Source: Patescibacteria group bacterium
Lineage (GTDB): Bacteria > Patescibacteriota > Minisyncoccia > JAHIHE01 > JAGLIN01
DNA length: 41,266 nt
Direction of reading: 5' to 3'
Assembly (NCBI GenBank): GCA_029210775.1
Contig: JARGGI010000007.1
Coordinates: 1-41,266 of the forward strand
Below, piece after piece: positions 1-8,224 of the stretch. Made by a program: the position numbers and the translations under genes. Numbering within the stretch: position 1 is the stretch's first letter; each line of letters opens with the position of its first letter. Under the pieces are notes generated by a model. That model was given only the letters and a program-made list of their open reading frames with translations. It did not search any database and had not been told where the DNA came from.

Positions 1-252
1 GTAGAGTGTCAAATCATTATTCACTCTTGTGTCATTGCGAGAGAGTTAAGCGACCGAAGCAATCCCATATTTAGCATCACATATATTGCGATTCGTAGTT
101 TATAATAATGTGATTGCCACGATCCGCTCGCAATGACAGATTGTTGTCATTCTATTTTTCAAATGAGTAATTACATTCAAACACAACAAAAAATTGAGAT
201 TTAAAACTCAGTTTCCTTATATAAAATCTAAAATTCAAGCTATCTCGCAATG
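1..252. repeat. Left copy of long direct repeat bordering the rpsG-side module
   Basis: Matches 2250-2522: about the first 76 bases are identical, the rest diverged with one indel. The copy contains a -35-like TGTCAA (6-11, minus-strand TTGACA), a palindromic unit (30-138), a decayed version of the rpsG terminator (about 188-216) and a copy of the last bases of rpsG (about 240-250). In the right copy the same -35 serves the secreted-protein gene at 1653-2111, so a similar minus-strand gene probably lies just left of the window. Confidence 0.85.
30..138. repeat. Palindromic intergenic repeat with TGTCATTGCGAG termini
   Basis: The ends TGTCATTGCGAG (30-41) and CTCGCAATGACA (127-138) are perfect inverted repeats around a degenerate interior containing GACCGAAGCAATCCC. 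This resembles a class of small non-coding dispersed palindromes common in bacterial genomes (MITE-like). The second copy is at 2279-2407. Confidence 0.75.
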
Positions 253-273
253 TAATAAACAGAATGTAAATAT

Positions 274-302
274 TTGACAGATAATATCGTAAAATATAGA
301 AT
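274..302 (+). promoter_or_regulatory. Promoter of the anchored-protein gene at 340
   Basis: TTGACA at 274-279, a 17-nt spacer and TAGAAT at 297-302. The same arrangement (TTGACG-N17-TAGAAT) precedes the paralogue at 8292. The TTG of the -35 box could be read as an early in-frame start codon, but the promoter reading is stronger. Confidence 0.6.
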
Positions 303-339
303 TATAATTATTAATCAAATCAAATCAAATCTCAACCAA

Positions 340-1185
340 ATGAATGAAGTCAAAAATCAAAAGAATATATTAAATAATAGAAAATGTATTCTAATTGCTG
401 TCATTTTAGCTTTAATCAACATTAGTATTTACTTCTATTTTTCGAATAATAAAGATAAGTCTAATCCTGTTCCAGAAAAACAAGACATTAAAAAAGAAGA
501 AGTTCAAAACAATGAAAATATCACTCCGATCATCCCAGAACGTCCTGAAGAAAAATGGATAACATATACTAACAATGAGTTAGGTTTTTCAATAGAATAT
601 CCTGAGATGGTATATGGTGTATATAGATGTAAACCTCAAAAACCATTTTGGGTTCCCTTGAAAGTTTTTGAGGATAACGAAAATGGAATAGTTTATATCA
701 CGGAGGAATATTATTATGACGATTGGGACAGTGAATTGCAAAATAATTTGGGACCTTGTAAGAAAATTACTAATTCTTTTAAAAAACTAAATGAAGAAAG
801 AAATAATTCAATAGAAGTTAGTGATGATTTTATCGTTTATTCAAATCCGTTCTTAACGCGTGTATTTGTTTTTGAAAATATCACAAATGAAAATGAATTA
901 GATAAATTTATCAAAGACAATTACGGCTCAGAATGTTTTATAAATAATAAATTACAATGGAATCAAAATAATATTTATGAAATTGATATTCAAGGAAAAG
1001 AATCACCAGAAGGAATAAATCCGAAATGTCCTTTAAATTATGTTTACAAGGTTTTATACTCACCTGAAAATAATAAGGCTATGTCGGTAAAACTTGGACA
1101 AGAATGCGGTTTTACAACTGACTATAATTCAAAAGACTATATATGCTATGATAAAAAAATGATTGATAGTTTTGAATTTAATTAA
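340..1185 (+). CDS. Membrane-anchored extracytoplasmic protein, paralogue of 8292-9143
   Basis: The start ATG at 340 gives 281 residues. It is chosen because it aligns with the 283-residue paralogue at 8292 (shared N-terminal NIL-NRK-ILIAV) and lies downstream of the promoter. The frame is open back to a TTG at 274, but that overlaps the -35 box. One transmembrane anchor sits at about residues 16-33, followed by a charged Lys/Glu and Pro linker (about 36-65) and an outside domain opening with YTNNELGFSIEYPEMVYGVY, a motif style seen in many CPR proteins that resembles the start of PsbP-like folds. Six or more cysteines in the outer domain, several shared with the paralogue, suggest disulphides. 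It stands divergent from the 1653-2111 secreted gene, with 1293-1544 between. Function is unknown; a surface role is inferred. Confidence 0.8.
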   Translation: MNEVKNQKNILNNRKCILIAVILALINISIYFYFSNNKDKSNPVPEKQDIKKEEVQNNENITPIIPERPEEKWITYTNNELGFSIEYPEMVYGVYRCKPQKPFWVPLKVFEDNENGIVYITEEYYYDDWDSELQNNLGPCKKITNSFKKLNEERNNSIEVSDDFIVYSNPFLTRVFVFENITNENELDKFIKDNYGSECFINNKLQWNQNNIYEIDIQGKESPEGINPKCPLNYVYKVLYSPENNKAMSVKLGQECGFTTDYNSKDYICYDKKMIDSFEFN

Positions 1186-1193
1186 ATTTTAAT

Positions 1194-1233
1194 AAAAAAA
1201 ATGTGGGAGATTGTTTTCTTCCACATTTTTTTA
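1194..1233 (+). terminator. Intrinsic terminator after the 340 gene
   Basis: AAAATGTGG and CCACATTTT arms around a loop of about 15 nt, followed by a T-run. It starts just after the stop codon of 340-1185. Confidence 0.75.
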
Positions 1234-1292
1234 TATTCTTTTATTTTGACTTTCAGTTTTTATTTATTCACAATTCAATACCGCAAACTTTC

Positions 1293-1544
1293 TCAGATTT
1301 GCTTTTTCTCTTTCCTAACCAAATAAACAGCGAGACAAGCAAAGAGATAAAACTCTAAAAAAAGCAACATTAGAAATAGAATTTGAAAAATGTTTTCATT
1401 ATAATGCTCTAAGTTTTCAAAACCAACCATATTAATGATTACGCCGTATAAAGCTGATGTCATCTTTCCCCAAATAAAAGATAACGCTAAAAAAACAAAG
1501 AAAATCTTTATTTTCGTTTTAGTAATTTTCAAAAATTGTTTCAT
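1293..1544 (-). CDS. Small membrane protein, unknown function
   Basis: 83 residues with two clear hydrophobic segments (about 12-40, containing FFVFLALSFIWG, and 52-76), basic ends (KTKIK near the start, RKEKKQI at the C-terminus), so a two-pass inner-membrane protein is likely. The start ATG at 1544 has no good Shine-Dalgarno sequence. It lies in the module between the direct repeats, downstream of the terminator of 1653-2111, so it needs its own promoter; none is convincing. I do not recognise the family. It could be a chance open frame, but the membrane topology is coherent. Confidence 0.55.
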   Translation of the reverse strand: MKQFLKITKTKIKIFFVFLALSFIWGKMTSALYGVIINMVGFENLEHYNENIFQILFLMLLFLEFYLFACLAVYLVRKEKKQI

Positions 1545-1593
1545 AGTTTGGTTTCGTTAATGATAATTAATATAAGTTAAGCATAATAATTTA

Positions 1594-1631
1594 AAAAGAG
1601 GAAGGGTTGATTAATTGTCAACCCTCTTTTC
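1594..1631 (-). terminator. Intrinsic terminator of the secreted-protein gene at 1653
   Basis: On the minus strand AGAGGGTTGA pairs with TCAACCCTTCCTCT (bulged), followed by TTTTT. It lies 22 nt past the stop of 1653-2111. Confidence 0.75.
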
Positions 1632-1652
1632 TATTGACTGAGAACATTATTC

Positions 1653-2111
1653 TTACTGAACTATTGCATGAATGTATATTATATTCTCAGTATATGTTTC
1701 GTAGCGGAATCTATAACCAATGGTATTGCTTCCACTATACAGGATTTGAGTTGTTTTTGACCAATAATATTCAACAGCAACTGACCTCCATACGTGCCAC
1801 TGATCATTTGGGTTTGCCATGTCTTTCCACGCAAATTCTATGATGGGTGGACCATACTTTGGATCATCTGGTTTCAGCAAATAAGACAAATCTGCATGCC
1901 AAGTAGAAAACATTCTATTTCCTTGTTGATAAGGATAGAAATTTATTTCTACAGTATCGCCTGGATGAAGCCAAAAACCTGTTTCCTGCCCAGTAATTAG
2001 CGGGGCACGCACTATTTCCGTTGCTTCCGCTGTCGTTGCCATGGCAAACATTGCCACTATTAGCAGTAATAAAACTACTGATATTCTCGCTTTATTTTTC
2101 TTTTTTGTCAT
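1653..2111 (-). CDS. Small secreted protein with signal peptide
   Basis: 152 residues. The N-terminus is basic (MTKKKNKAR), then a hydrophobic core VVLLLLIVAMFAMATTAEA with an AxA-type cleavage site near residue 31, leaving a mature protein of about 120 residues rich in Trp, Tyr and His (WKDMANPNDQWHVWRSV) and ending in alternating beta-like sequence. The RBS GAGGTGAT lies 7 nt before ATG 2111. It is expressed from the shared leader and slip-prone promoter described at 2112-2261 and ends at its own terminator. Signal-peptide style (TTAEA-A/T) matches the 9227 product, so the two may share ancestry in the export signal and leader while the mature parts differ. The family is not recognised. Confidence 0.8.
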   Translation of the reverse strand: MTKKKNKARISVVLLLLIVAMFAMATTAEATEIVRAPLITGQETGFWLHPGDTVEINFYPYQQGNRMFSTWHADLSYLLKPDDPKYGPPIIEFAWKDMANPNDQWHVWRSVAVEYYWSKTTQILYSGSNTIGYRFRYETYTENIIYIHAIVQ

Positions 2112-2261
2112 TTCATATCACCTCAAGTGATCGTTTTTATATTCACAATTCAATACCGCAAACTTGTTAAGTTTGTTTTTTTTGTTTTTATTTTTAACGA
2201 ACTTTTTTATCACCTGCCTCAATATTTTCTATAATAGCAAAAAAAAAATGTAGAGTGTCAA
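2112..2261 (-). promoter_or_regulatory. Shared promoter and structured leader, copy 1
   Basis: -35 TTGACA (2256-2261), 19-nt spacer containing A10 on the + strand, -10 TATTAT (2231-2236). The leader carries a purine stretch GGCAGGTGATAAAAAAGTTCG near the predicted 5' end, a hairpin (GCAAACTT/AAGTTTG, 2158-2174), then the real RBS GAGGTGAT before ATG 2111. Four other copies lie at 9851, 11847, 13192 and 14954. Confidence 0.7.
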
Positions 2262-2522
2262 ATCATTATTCACTCTTGTGTCATTGCGAGAGAGTTAAGC
2301 GACCGAAGCAATCCCATATTTAGCATTACATATATTACAATTTGCAGTTTATGGTCGTAAAATTTCTGCTTTTCGGCAGGCAGTTCCACGCTTCGCTCTC
2401 AATGACAGATTATTGTCGTTTTATTTTTTATATCAGTAATTCAATCTTACACAACAAAAAACTGGGTTTTAGAAACTCAGTTTTTTTATGTTAAAATCTA
2501 AAATTCAAACTATCTCGCAAAA
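2250..2522. repeat. Right copy of long direct repeat, including the rpsG 3' end
   Basis: Partner of 1-252. This copy holds the intact rpsG terminator and the true rpsG stop codon, so it is the likely parent and the left copy the duplicate. It also carries the -35 box of the 1653 promoter and a second palindromic unit (2279-2407). Confidence 0.85.
2455..2487 (-). terminator. Intrinsic terminator of rpsL-rpsG
   Basis: On the minus strand AAAACTGAGTTT pairs with AAACCCAGTTTT and is followed by T-rich sequence. It is 20-odd nt past the rpsG stop. Confidence 0.75.
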
Positions 2523-2980
2523 TGAGCGAATGCTCGATTTGCTTCTGCCATTTTTTGAACATCTTCTCTTTTCTTCATTGCGTTTCCAGTGCCATTTGTG
2601 ATGTCTAAAACTTCTTCTGCAAGTTTACTTGCCATTGGTTTGCCTTTTTTGTCTTTGGCAGCACCTATCAACCATCTAAAAGCCAATTGCATTCTTCTAT
2701 CACCACGAACTTCCATTGGAACTTGATATGTAGCTCCACCAATTCTTTTTGATTTAACTTCTAAAATCGGAGCAACTTTATTAAAAGCATCTTCAAAAAC
2801 TTCTACAGGATCTTTTTCTGATTTCTCTTTTATAATTTCCAACATACCATAAACAACCTTCGTTGCAACAGTTTTTTTTCCGTCTTTCATTATATAATTT
2901 ATAAATCTTGCAATTAGTGCATTATTATATTTGAAATCAGGCTTAATGCCTCTGTCAATTCTTTTTTTTCTTCTTCCCAT
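2510..2980 (-). CDS. rpsG: 30S ribosomal protein uS7
   Basis: 156 residues, the usual bacterial length. It binds the 3' domain of 16S rRNA and helps organise the small-subunit head. The conserved sequence GGATYQVPMEVR (about 80-91) and the final AEANRAFAHFAR are diagnostic, as is the basic start MGRRKKRIDR. It follows rpsL by 41 nt on the same strand, the usual str-operon order, but fusA and tuf do not follow; instead an accessory module starts right after its terminator. Its last bases are copied at about 240-250, showing that the module boundary used the rpsG 3' end. Confidence 0.97.
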   Translation of the reverse strand: MGRRKKRIDRGIKPDFKYNNALIARFINYIMKDGKKTVATKVVYGMLEIIKEKSEKDPVEVFEDAFNKVAPILEVKSKRIGGATYQVPMEVRGDRRMQLAFRWLIGAAKDKKGKPMASKLAEEVLDITNGTGNAMKKREDVQKMAEANRAFAHFAR

Positions 2981-3021
2981 GATTGTTTATATAAATAAAA
3001 AATTAAAAATCATTTACAAAA

Positions 3022-3441
3022 TTATTTGGAAGCCTTCTTAGCTCCATATTTACTTCTTTCTTGTTTTCTTCCTTCAACTCCTGCAGTATCCAAAACACCT
3101 CTGACAACATGATATCTTACACCAGGAAGATCTTTTACTCTTCCGCCCCTAATCACAACCACAGAATGTTCTTGAAGATTGTGTCCGATACCTGGAATAT
3201 ATGCAGTTACTTCAGAACCATTTGTTAGTTTTACTCTCGCAATCTTTCGAAGAGCTGAGTTTGGCTTTCTTGGAGTTACAGTTCCGACCTTAACACAAAC
3301 CCCCCGCTTGAAGGGATTTCCCCTTTTTGCAGTTGATGGTTTGTTTTTCAAAAAATTAAAATTACGAGCAAGTGCCGGAGTTTTCGACTTCTTTGCAAAT
3401 TTCTTTCTTGATTTTCTAACTAATTGTTGTATAGTTGGCAT
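3022..3441 (-). CDS. rpsL: 30S ribosomal protein uS12
   Basis: 139 residues from [15 protein letters not shown] at 3441. The frame is open further upstream to 3489, but that extension ([13 protein letters not shown]) is hydrophobic and not part of the family, so 3441 is the start. uS12 sits at the decoding centre; the conserved loops [14 protein letters not shown] and the [13 protein letters not shown] stretch are present, with the Lys positions where streptomycin-resistance mutations arise. It is first in a two-gene operon with rpsG, with a promoter at 3548-3576. Confidence 0.96.
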   Translation of the reverse strand: MPTIQQLVRKSRKKFAKKSKTPALARNFNFLKNKPSTAKRGNPFKRGVCVKVGTVTPRKPNSALRKIARVKLTNGSEVTAYIPGIGHNLQEHSVVVIRGGRVKDLPGVRYHVVRGVLDTAGVEGRKQERSKYGAKKASK

Positions 3442-3547
3442 TGATATTAAATTAAATATTTTTATTATAAAAACAGTTAAAAATAACACAAAAGCAGAAG
3501 TTTGTGTAATTCTTACTTAGTTTATTGATTATCATTTTGATAACCTA

Positions 3548-3576
3548 AGATTAACAGAAGTTTGAATATATGTCAA
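3548..3576 (-). promoter_or_regulatory. Probable rpsL-rpsG promoter
   Basis: On the minus strand TTGACA (3571-3576), 17 nt, TAATCT (3548-3553), giving a leader of about 100 nt before the rpsL ATG. The -10 box is only a fair match. Confidence 0.5.
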
Positions 3577-3760
3577 GAATACTATTTTTAACTATTTAGA
3601 ACTGCTTATCTTCATCTATTTTTTTTAAAACAATATATGAAATTATTGAAATCTAAATAAATAATTCAACTAATTTAAACCATTTTTCAAATCCTTTCCA
3701 ACTCCTCTTGTCCAAGAAAAGGATAATTAGAGAAAATCAACAAACCCTATTTAATAGCCA

Positions 3761-4414
3761 TTAAAACATCGTGTAAAGCAAATCGGGACTTCCAGTAGCA
3801 AATAAAAACAAAAATATCATTATTGGGATTATAAGTTGAAATCCAAAAATAATAAACAACAACAAAAATATAATCCCATTTTTCTCTAAAACTTCTCTAA
3901 TATTTCGCATTGAATATGGCAAAAAATGAAAAAGAATTTTGGAACCATCTAGAGGAGGAATTGGCACCAAATTAAATATAGCCAATAAAATATTATAAAA
4001 AACAATAAATCCAAACATAATTATTATACTACTGTTAACAGCAGTGCCCTGTAACAACAGTATTCTTATGATAATTCCAAAAACCAAGGCTAATACTAAA
4101 TTGGAAAAAATACCAGCTACAGCAACAAACAATTCTCCATTTTTTTTATCTCTCAAATTATATGGATTATAGGGAACGGGTTTTGCCCATCCAAATATAT
4201 ATCCCGTACCAGAAAGCAATAAAAATAAAGGTAAAATAATTGAACCCATCAAATCAATATGCGGTAAAGGATTTAATGTTAATCGACCCATAAATCTTGC
4301 TGTTGGGTCTCCAAGCCTGTTTGCCATCCATCCATGAGAGAACTCATGAATCACGATTGAAAATATTAGAATTATAAAAATGAATATTTGAAGAATCTCT
4401 GTCATACTTGCCAA
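3761..4414 (-). CDS. Site-2 protease family zinc metalloprotease (M50)
   Basis: 217 residues, an integral-membrane protease of the compact type without PDZ domains. The zinc motif HEFSH (residues 24-28, HExxH) lies in the first hydrophobic segment, and the third ligand motif NLVPIPPLDGSKIL (about 148-161, NxxPxPxLDG) in a later one; five to six membrane segments are visible. Family members cut transmembrane segments of anti-sigma factors or other membrane proteins; the substrate here is unknown. It stands alone between rpsL and the oppositely oriented rpmB. Confidence 0.9.
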   Translation of the reverse strand: MASMTEILQIFIFIILIFSIVIHEFSHGWMANRLGDPTARFMGRLTLNPLPHIDLMGSIILPLFLLLSGTGYIFGWAKPVPYNPYNLRDKKNGELFVAVAGIFSNLVLALVFGIIIRILLLQGTAVNSSIIIMFGFIVFYNILLAIFNLVPIPPLDGSKILFHFLPYSMRNIREVLEKNGIIFLLLFIIFGFQLIIPIMIFLFLFATGSPDLLYTMF

Positions 4415-4472
4415 ATTTAAAAAATTAGTTTAAGATATAATTATTGTTAAATAATAAGTTAATAATATATTT

Positions 4473-4649
4473 ATGAGCAGAACATGTCAAGTTTGTGGCA
4501 GAGGAACAAAGGCAAGCCAATCTAGAAGTCACTCAAATATCGCTACAAAAACGAAACAATATATAAATATACAGACAAAAAAAATTGATGGAGACAAGGT
4601 GAAAGTCTGTGCGAAATGTATCAAAACAGCCGCAAAAAACAAATCCTAA
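4473..4649 (+). CDS. rpmB: 50S ribosomal protein bL28
   Basis: 58 residues, too short for many gene callers. It starts MSRTCQVCGRGTKASQSRSH and contains a second Cys pair near the end (VCAKCIK), so this is the zinc-ribbon form of bL28 (C5, C8, C47, C50). The SRSHSNIATKTKQ stretch matches the rRNA-binding segment of the family. No good RBS precedes the ATG. It is a single-gene unit with a strong terminator at 4678-4706. Confidence 0.93.
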   Translation: MSRTCQVCGRGTKASQSRSHSNIATKTKQYINIQTKKIDGDKVKVCAKCIKTAAKNKS

Positions 4650-4677
4650 ATATTACAATCGTTTACATTTTATAAAA

Positions 4678-4706
4678 CAAACGCTAAGATTTAGCGCTTG
4701 TTTTTT
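4678..4706. terminator. Bidirectional intrinsic terminator between rpmB and 4719
   Basis: CAAACGCTAA/TTAGCGCTTG stem with a 3-nt loop and one mismatch, T6 on the + side and an A-run on the other, so it can serve both converging genes. Confidence 0.85.
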
Positions 4707-4718
4707 AATTAGACAAAC

Positions 4719-4991
4719 TTATTTTTCATCCCAAAATTTTTCTGCTTCTTTTTCCATTTTCTCAAGTCTTGTATAATAGTCTGGAAACTCATTCAGATGA
4801 GCAAGCGCAATTTTGCCAGTCATCACAGGATCGTTGTTTGTCACATTTGTATGTGCATCAACAAGACCATGCTCCAATTCAACATCCATTCCCATTCTGA
4901 ATTGTTCAACATTAAACTTGCTCCAATCAATTTTAAGACTATTCCCAACTCTTTCTGCCTCAGCACTTGAAAAATTATTTTTTGTAGACAT
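4719..4991 (-). CDS. DUF5661 family protein
   Basis: 90 residues, soluble. The central block FRMGMDVELEHG (about 31-42), followed by PVMTGKIALAHLNEFPDYY (about 55-73), is the signature I associate with DUF5661, a short family frequent in CPR genomes; its biochemical role is unknown. The conserved Glu-His and His-Leu pairs could bind metal, but that is speculation. It is followed by the terminator at 4678-4706 and preceded by 5014-5445 on the same strand, 22 nt upstream, so the two may be cotranscribed. Confidence 0.75.
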   Translation of the reverse strand: MSTKNNFSSAEAERVGNSLKIDWSKFNVEQFRMGMDVELEHGLVDAHTNVTNNDPVMTGKIALAHLNEFPDYYTRLEKMEKEAEKFWDEK

Positions 4992-5013
4992 ACATTTATA
5001 ATTAAATATTTAA

Positions 5014-5445
5014 TTAATTCTTTATAAGCTTAATTCCCAGCCCCGAAATTTTACCACCTGCGAAAACTAAAATGAAAATAAATAGAGACCAAGAAGAAAG
5101 ATTTAAAAGTTTTAAAACAAATTCTTCAGGAATAATTTCTTTGATTTGATTGCCCATTTGATCCTTGATTGCATCTTCAAGTTGTCCCTTCTGCTGAATT
5201 TCTAAACTTTTAAGATAATTAGGATCAGATAATCTTGACTTGTCAATTATAATCCCCTCGTCACTAACTGCTTCAATGTCTTCTTTATTAAGATTAACAA
5301 CACCCTCACTGGTATAAGAAAAAACCTTTGGTGCTTCTTTTTTTGCAGTAAAAATCAGATATGAAAAATATATTCCCCAAAAAATAATCATAAGTCCTAA
5401 GAACAATAATACATAACCCACAATTTTATTTGAACTGTTTTCCAT
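5014..5445 (-). CDS. Two-pass membrane protein, unknown function
   Basis: 143 residues. Hydrophobic segments lie at about 10-32 (VGYVLLFLGLMIIFWGIYFS) and 117-137 (LSSWSLFIFILVFAGG), with a polar loop of about 80 residues between them that would lie outside. No catalytic motif is seen. It is 22 nt upstream of the DUF5661 gene on the same strand, suggesting an operon. The family is not recognised. Confidence 0.7.
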   Translation of the reverse strand: MENSSNKIVGYVLLFLGLMIIFWGIYFSYLIFTAKKEAPKVFSYTSEGVVNLNKEDIEAVSDEGIIIDKSRLSDPNYLKSLEIQQKGQLEDAIKDQMGNQIKEIIPEEFVLKLLNLSSWSLFIFILVFAGGKISGLGIKLIKN

Positions 5446-5599
5446 TTTTTTTGTTTTAAAATTAATTAACTCAATTTACATCTCTATTATAAGCATTAAC
5501 ACATATATTATCAAACAATGTTATCCACTATAAATGTAATTAAGTTTTATAAAAAAGGTGGGATTAATTATCCACCTAAATTTAACATATTGACATTGT

Positions 5600-6070
5600 C
5601 TAATTTAATCCCCTCACGCCTATCTTTTGATTTTCTGTGTACATTTTATCTTGTTTCAATGATTCAGAAAAAATCATTCTTGCGACTTCTTCACCGAAAA
5701 TTAATTCTATTAGATTTAGAACTACTGAAATATCTGACACATTATAATCATCGGGAAGAAGAAAATTTTCAAAAACTAATTCCTTTTTGCCTTCTTTCTC
5801 TAAATTAATTTTTTGAATTCCAATCCTCTCCCATAAAAATGGTATTTTTAGAGAAGATTCACCTCCATATTTCATTGGTAGATTATTAATATCAACAGAC
5901 AAAATACTTTCAATATTTTTTATTTCAATATATTTGAACATTGATATGTCTTCCAATGTTCCAACTACTAAATGCCATTTACCAGAATATATAAATTCAG
6001 TCCAAACTGTTTCTCCTTTGTTTTTTTCCAAAACATTCATCGGTTTTATACCAAATGCCGAGAGTACCAT
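5600..6070 (-). CDS. Hypothetical soluble protein
   Basis: 156 residues, starting MVLSAFGIKPMNVLEKNKGE with an RBS-like AAGGAGG about 6 nt upstream of the ATG, which supports the start. There is no signal peptide or membrane segment; the sequence alternates beta-like (WHLVVGTLEDISMFKYIEI) and helical (ISVVLNLIELIFGEEVARMI) stretches. The family is not recognised. It lies between engB and 5014-5445 on the same strand. Confidence 0.7.
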   Translation of the reverse strand: MVLSAFGIKPMNVLEKNKGETVWTEFIYSGKWHLVVGTLEDISMFKYIEIKNIESILSVDINNLPMKYGGESSLKIPFLWERIGIQKINLEKEGKKELVFENFLLPDDYNVSDISVVLNLIELIFGEEVARMIFSESLKQDKMYTENQKIGVRGLN

Positions 6071-6132
6071 TTTTGATTTCCTCCTTATTTTTTTTTATTA
6101 TACCAAACAATAATAATTTCACAAGTTTAATT

Positions 6133-6708
6133 TTATCCATTAAAAATGCTTGCTAAAACCTCATTCTTCCCTTCTCCGCTTTTTGCCGAGTAAAAAATAA
6201 TTTTCTTGCCACCCGCCTTTTTGTATATCTCTTTTAATTTTTTACTTCTTTCGCTTCTTTTTAATTTATCTTCCTTATTCGCAACAATTATAAATTCATG
6301 ACCATTTTCATTTAAAATATCAATCATTTCCAAATCAAGCTTCGTGAGACCAACTCTCGCATCAACAATCATAACAATTTTTCTGTTCGCAATTTCAACG
6401 GAAATCAAATACCACAAAATTAATTGTCTAATTTTTTCCCTTTGTTCAAAAGATGCTTTTGCAAAACCATACCCTGGTAAATCAACAAAATAAATTTTTT
6501 CATTAATAAGAAAAAAATTAATCTCTTTTGTCTTTCCTGGAGTTGAACTTGATTTCACTAATTTTTTTCTTCCTACCAAAGAATTTATCACGCTTGATTT
6601 TCCAACATTAGACCTTCCTATAAACGCAACTTGAAGCTTATTTTCTTCTAATATCCTATCCGCTCCAATCACAACTCCCTTCACAAATTCAGCTGATTTA
6701 ATACTCAT
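6133..6708 (-). CDS. engB: Ribosome biogenesis GTPase EngB/YsxC
   Basis: 191 residues, usual length. The GTPase motifs are G1 GRSNVGKSS (about 31-39), the switch region STPGKTKEINFF, G3 DLPGYG (about 76-81) and G4 NKEDKL (about 144-149, where TKxDK is more usual), with SAKSGEG as G5. The family acts in assembly of the 50S subunit. The start overlaps the stop of 6705-7892 by 4 nt, so the two genes are translationally coupled. Confidence 0.95.
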   Translation of the reverse strand: MSIKSAEFVKGVVIGADRILEENKLQVAFIGRSNVGKSSVINSLVGRKKLVKSSSTPGKTKEINFFLINEKIYFVDLPGYGFAKASFEQREKIRQLILWYLISVEIANRKIVMIVDARVGLTKLDLEMIDILNENGHEFIIVANKEDKLKRSERSKKLKEIYKKAGGKKIIFYSAKSGEGKNEVLASIFNG

Positions 6709-7892
6709 ATTTTTAATTTAAACATTTTAGATAAACTTTTGCTTTTAACAATTTTCCACCTCACAAGTAAATTAGAAAACAAAAAAGGAACTATAAAATT
6801 AAAGATTACACTTGAAGTAATGATAACTGAATACAATTCAATTCCGATTAGACCTTCTTGAAATAATATTTTTGTGATAATAATACTTGTACTAAACTTA
6901 ACAGAAAGTCCTATACCTAATAAAATTGATTCTTTTTTTCCTAATTCCTTTTTGGTCAAAAAATAACTTGAGACTATTTTCACACTCTTTGTGACTACAA
7001 TAATCAATAGTATTACAAGTGGATATTTAATTAATATATCGACGCTAACAAACATTCCAACCCACAAAAAGAATATTGGTGCGAAAAAACCATAAGAAAT
7101 TGCTTTAACTTCTTTTTCAACTAAATCTAATCTCTTTTGATGCATAAAAGTTTTCAAAGAAATTCCTGCAAGAAGAGCAGCAAGAGGAGTGGCATCAGCA
7201 TAGATTCCAATTCCGAGAAACAAAAACAAAATAAAAATTGAAAAAATAAACATCGTATCAACATTCATAAATCGAAACTGTTCTCCTTCTTGTCTGAAAT
7301 GTACAAATCCAGCAGTCAGTAAAAATAAAATTATAAGAGATATTAAAGTTATGTAAATCCTACTTGGGTCGTGAGAAGTTATTAAAACAGAGACAATAAT
7401 CAATATTAATATTTCAATAATATTACCCGTAACCCCAATGTCAACAATTGCTCTTCCTAATTTTGTCTTAAGCATCCTAAACTCATCTAAAAGAGGAATT
7501 AAAATAACTTCTCCAACAGAAGCAAAAGATAGCGAAACTAAAAATGAAATAAACCAGTCATAAGCAAAAATATAATAAACAATTAAACTTCCAAAAATTG
7601 CTTCAAAAAAAATAATTACAAATGTTGATTTCAAAATAAACCGTTCTTTTTTCTTCAATTCCTGCAAGTTTATTTCAAAACCAACAATAAATAGTAAGAA
7701 ATACATTCCAAGCTCAGCCATAAAAATAAATGTCTGTGAATTTGTGGCAGAACTAAAAGGATTATAAATCGCAAGTAAAAATCCAAAAATTAATGATGCA
7801 AATATCCATGGCACTCTAATTTTTTCCAAAAATCTTCCAAATATAAAAATGAACAAAAAAGCTGTACTGATGAATAAAAATAAATTTTGCAT
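6705..7892 (-). CDS. CPA2-type cation/proton antiporter
   Basis: 395 residues with about 11-12 hydrophobic segments covering the whole length. The N-terminal part ELGMYFLLFIVGFEINLQEL and the later SLSFASVGEVILIPLLDEF match the Na+/H+ exchanger domain of the KefB/NapA group. The C-terminal TrkA-N/RCK regulatory domain of KefB/C is absent, so this is a bare transporter domain. The substrate, Na+ or K+ against H+, cannot be read from the sequence. It is cotranscribed with engB by a 4-nt overlap, an unusual pairing. Confidence 0.88.
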   Translation of the reverse strand: MQNLFLFISTAFLFIFIFGRFLEKIRVPWIFASLIFGFLLAIYNPFSSATNSQTFIFMAELGMYFLLFIVGFEINLQELKKKERFILKSTFVIIFFEAIFGSLIVYYIFAYDWFISFLVSLSFASVGEVILIPLLDEFRMLKTKLGRAIVDIGVTGNIIEILILIIVSVLITSHDPSRIYITLISLIILFLLTAGFVHFRQEGEQFRFMNVDTMFIFSIFILFLFLGIGIYADATPLAALLAGISLKTFMHQKRLDLVEKEVKAISYGFFAPIFFLWVGMFVSVDILIKYPLVILLIIVVTKSVKIVSSYFLTKKELGKKESILLGIGLSVKFSTSIIITKILFQEGLIGIELYSVIITSSVIFNFIVPFLFSNLLVRWKIVKSKSLSKMFKLKI

Positions 7893-8007
7893 TTATAACA
7901 AATTAATTAATCTAACTTTATTATATTACTCTAAGGTAAAAAGCACAAACAAAAAAATGGATGATAAATTGCCAATGAAAATTTCCTTGTTATTTATTAG
8001 CATATTA

Positions 8008-8062
8008 TCAAAATGTCATTCTGAGTCTGCCTACTAAACGGGCAAGCTTATCGAAGGATCTC
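8008..8062. repeat. Remnant of a TGTCATTCTGAG-type intergenic repeat
   Basis: The stretch TGTCATTCTGAG...TTATCGAAGGATCTCGCG resembles one arm of a widespread bacterial dispersed palindrome; the matching right arm is not seen. It lies in the 399-nt gap 7893-8291, which otherwise holds the partial R repeat (8151-8220) and a promoter (8225-8253). Confidence 0.5.
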
Positions 8063-8150
8063 GCGGAAAAAATCTCCTAATATTTGATAATATATTAAAT
8101 TTGAAATTTTTAGCAATCTACCTTTCGTGATTTTATTTAGAGAATTAAAA

Positions 8151-8220
8151 AAATCCAATTATTAGTAGGCAGGAGTTGAGGAGAAGTTGGAGAGGGTGGA
8201 GAGATTGATGAAATGAAAAT
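8151..8220. repeat. R repeat, partial copy 1
   Basis: AGGCAGGAGTTGAGG...GTTGGAGA-GGTGGAGAG-TTGATGAAAT matches the inner halves of R repeats at 10275 and 15247. The outer half with the tRNA-Pro fragment is absent, so this copy is truncated. Confidence 0.7.
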
Positions 8221-8224
8221 ATAT

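Noticed and set aside
274-339. Upstream TTG start for the 340 gene
   Set aside because: The TTG is part of the -35 box and the added residues have no counterpart in the paralogue at 8292.
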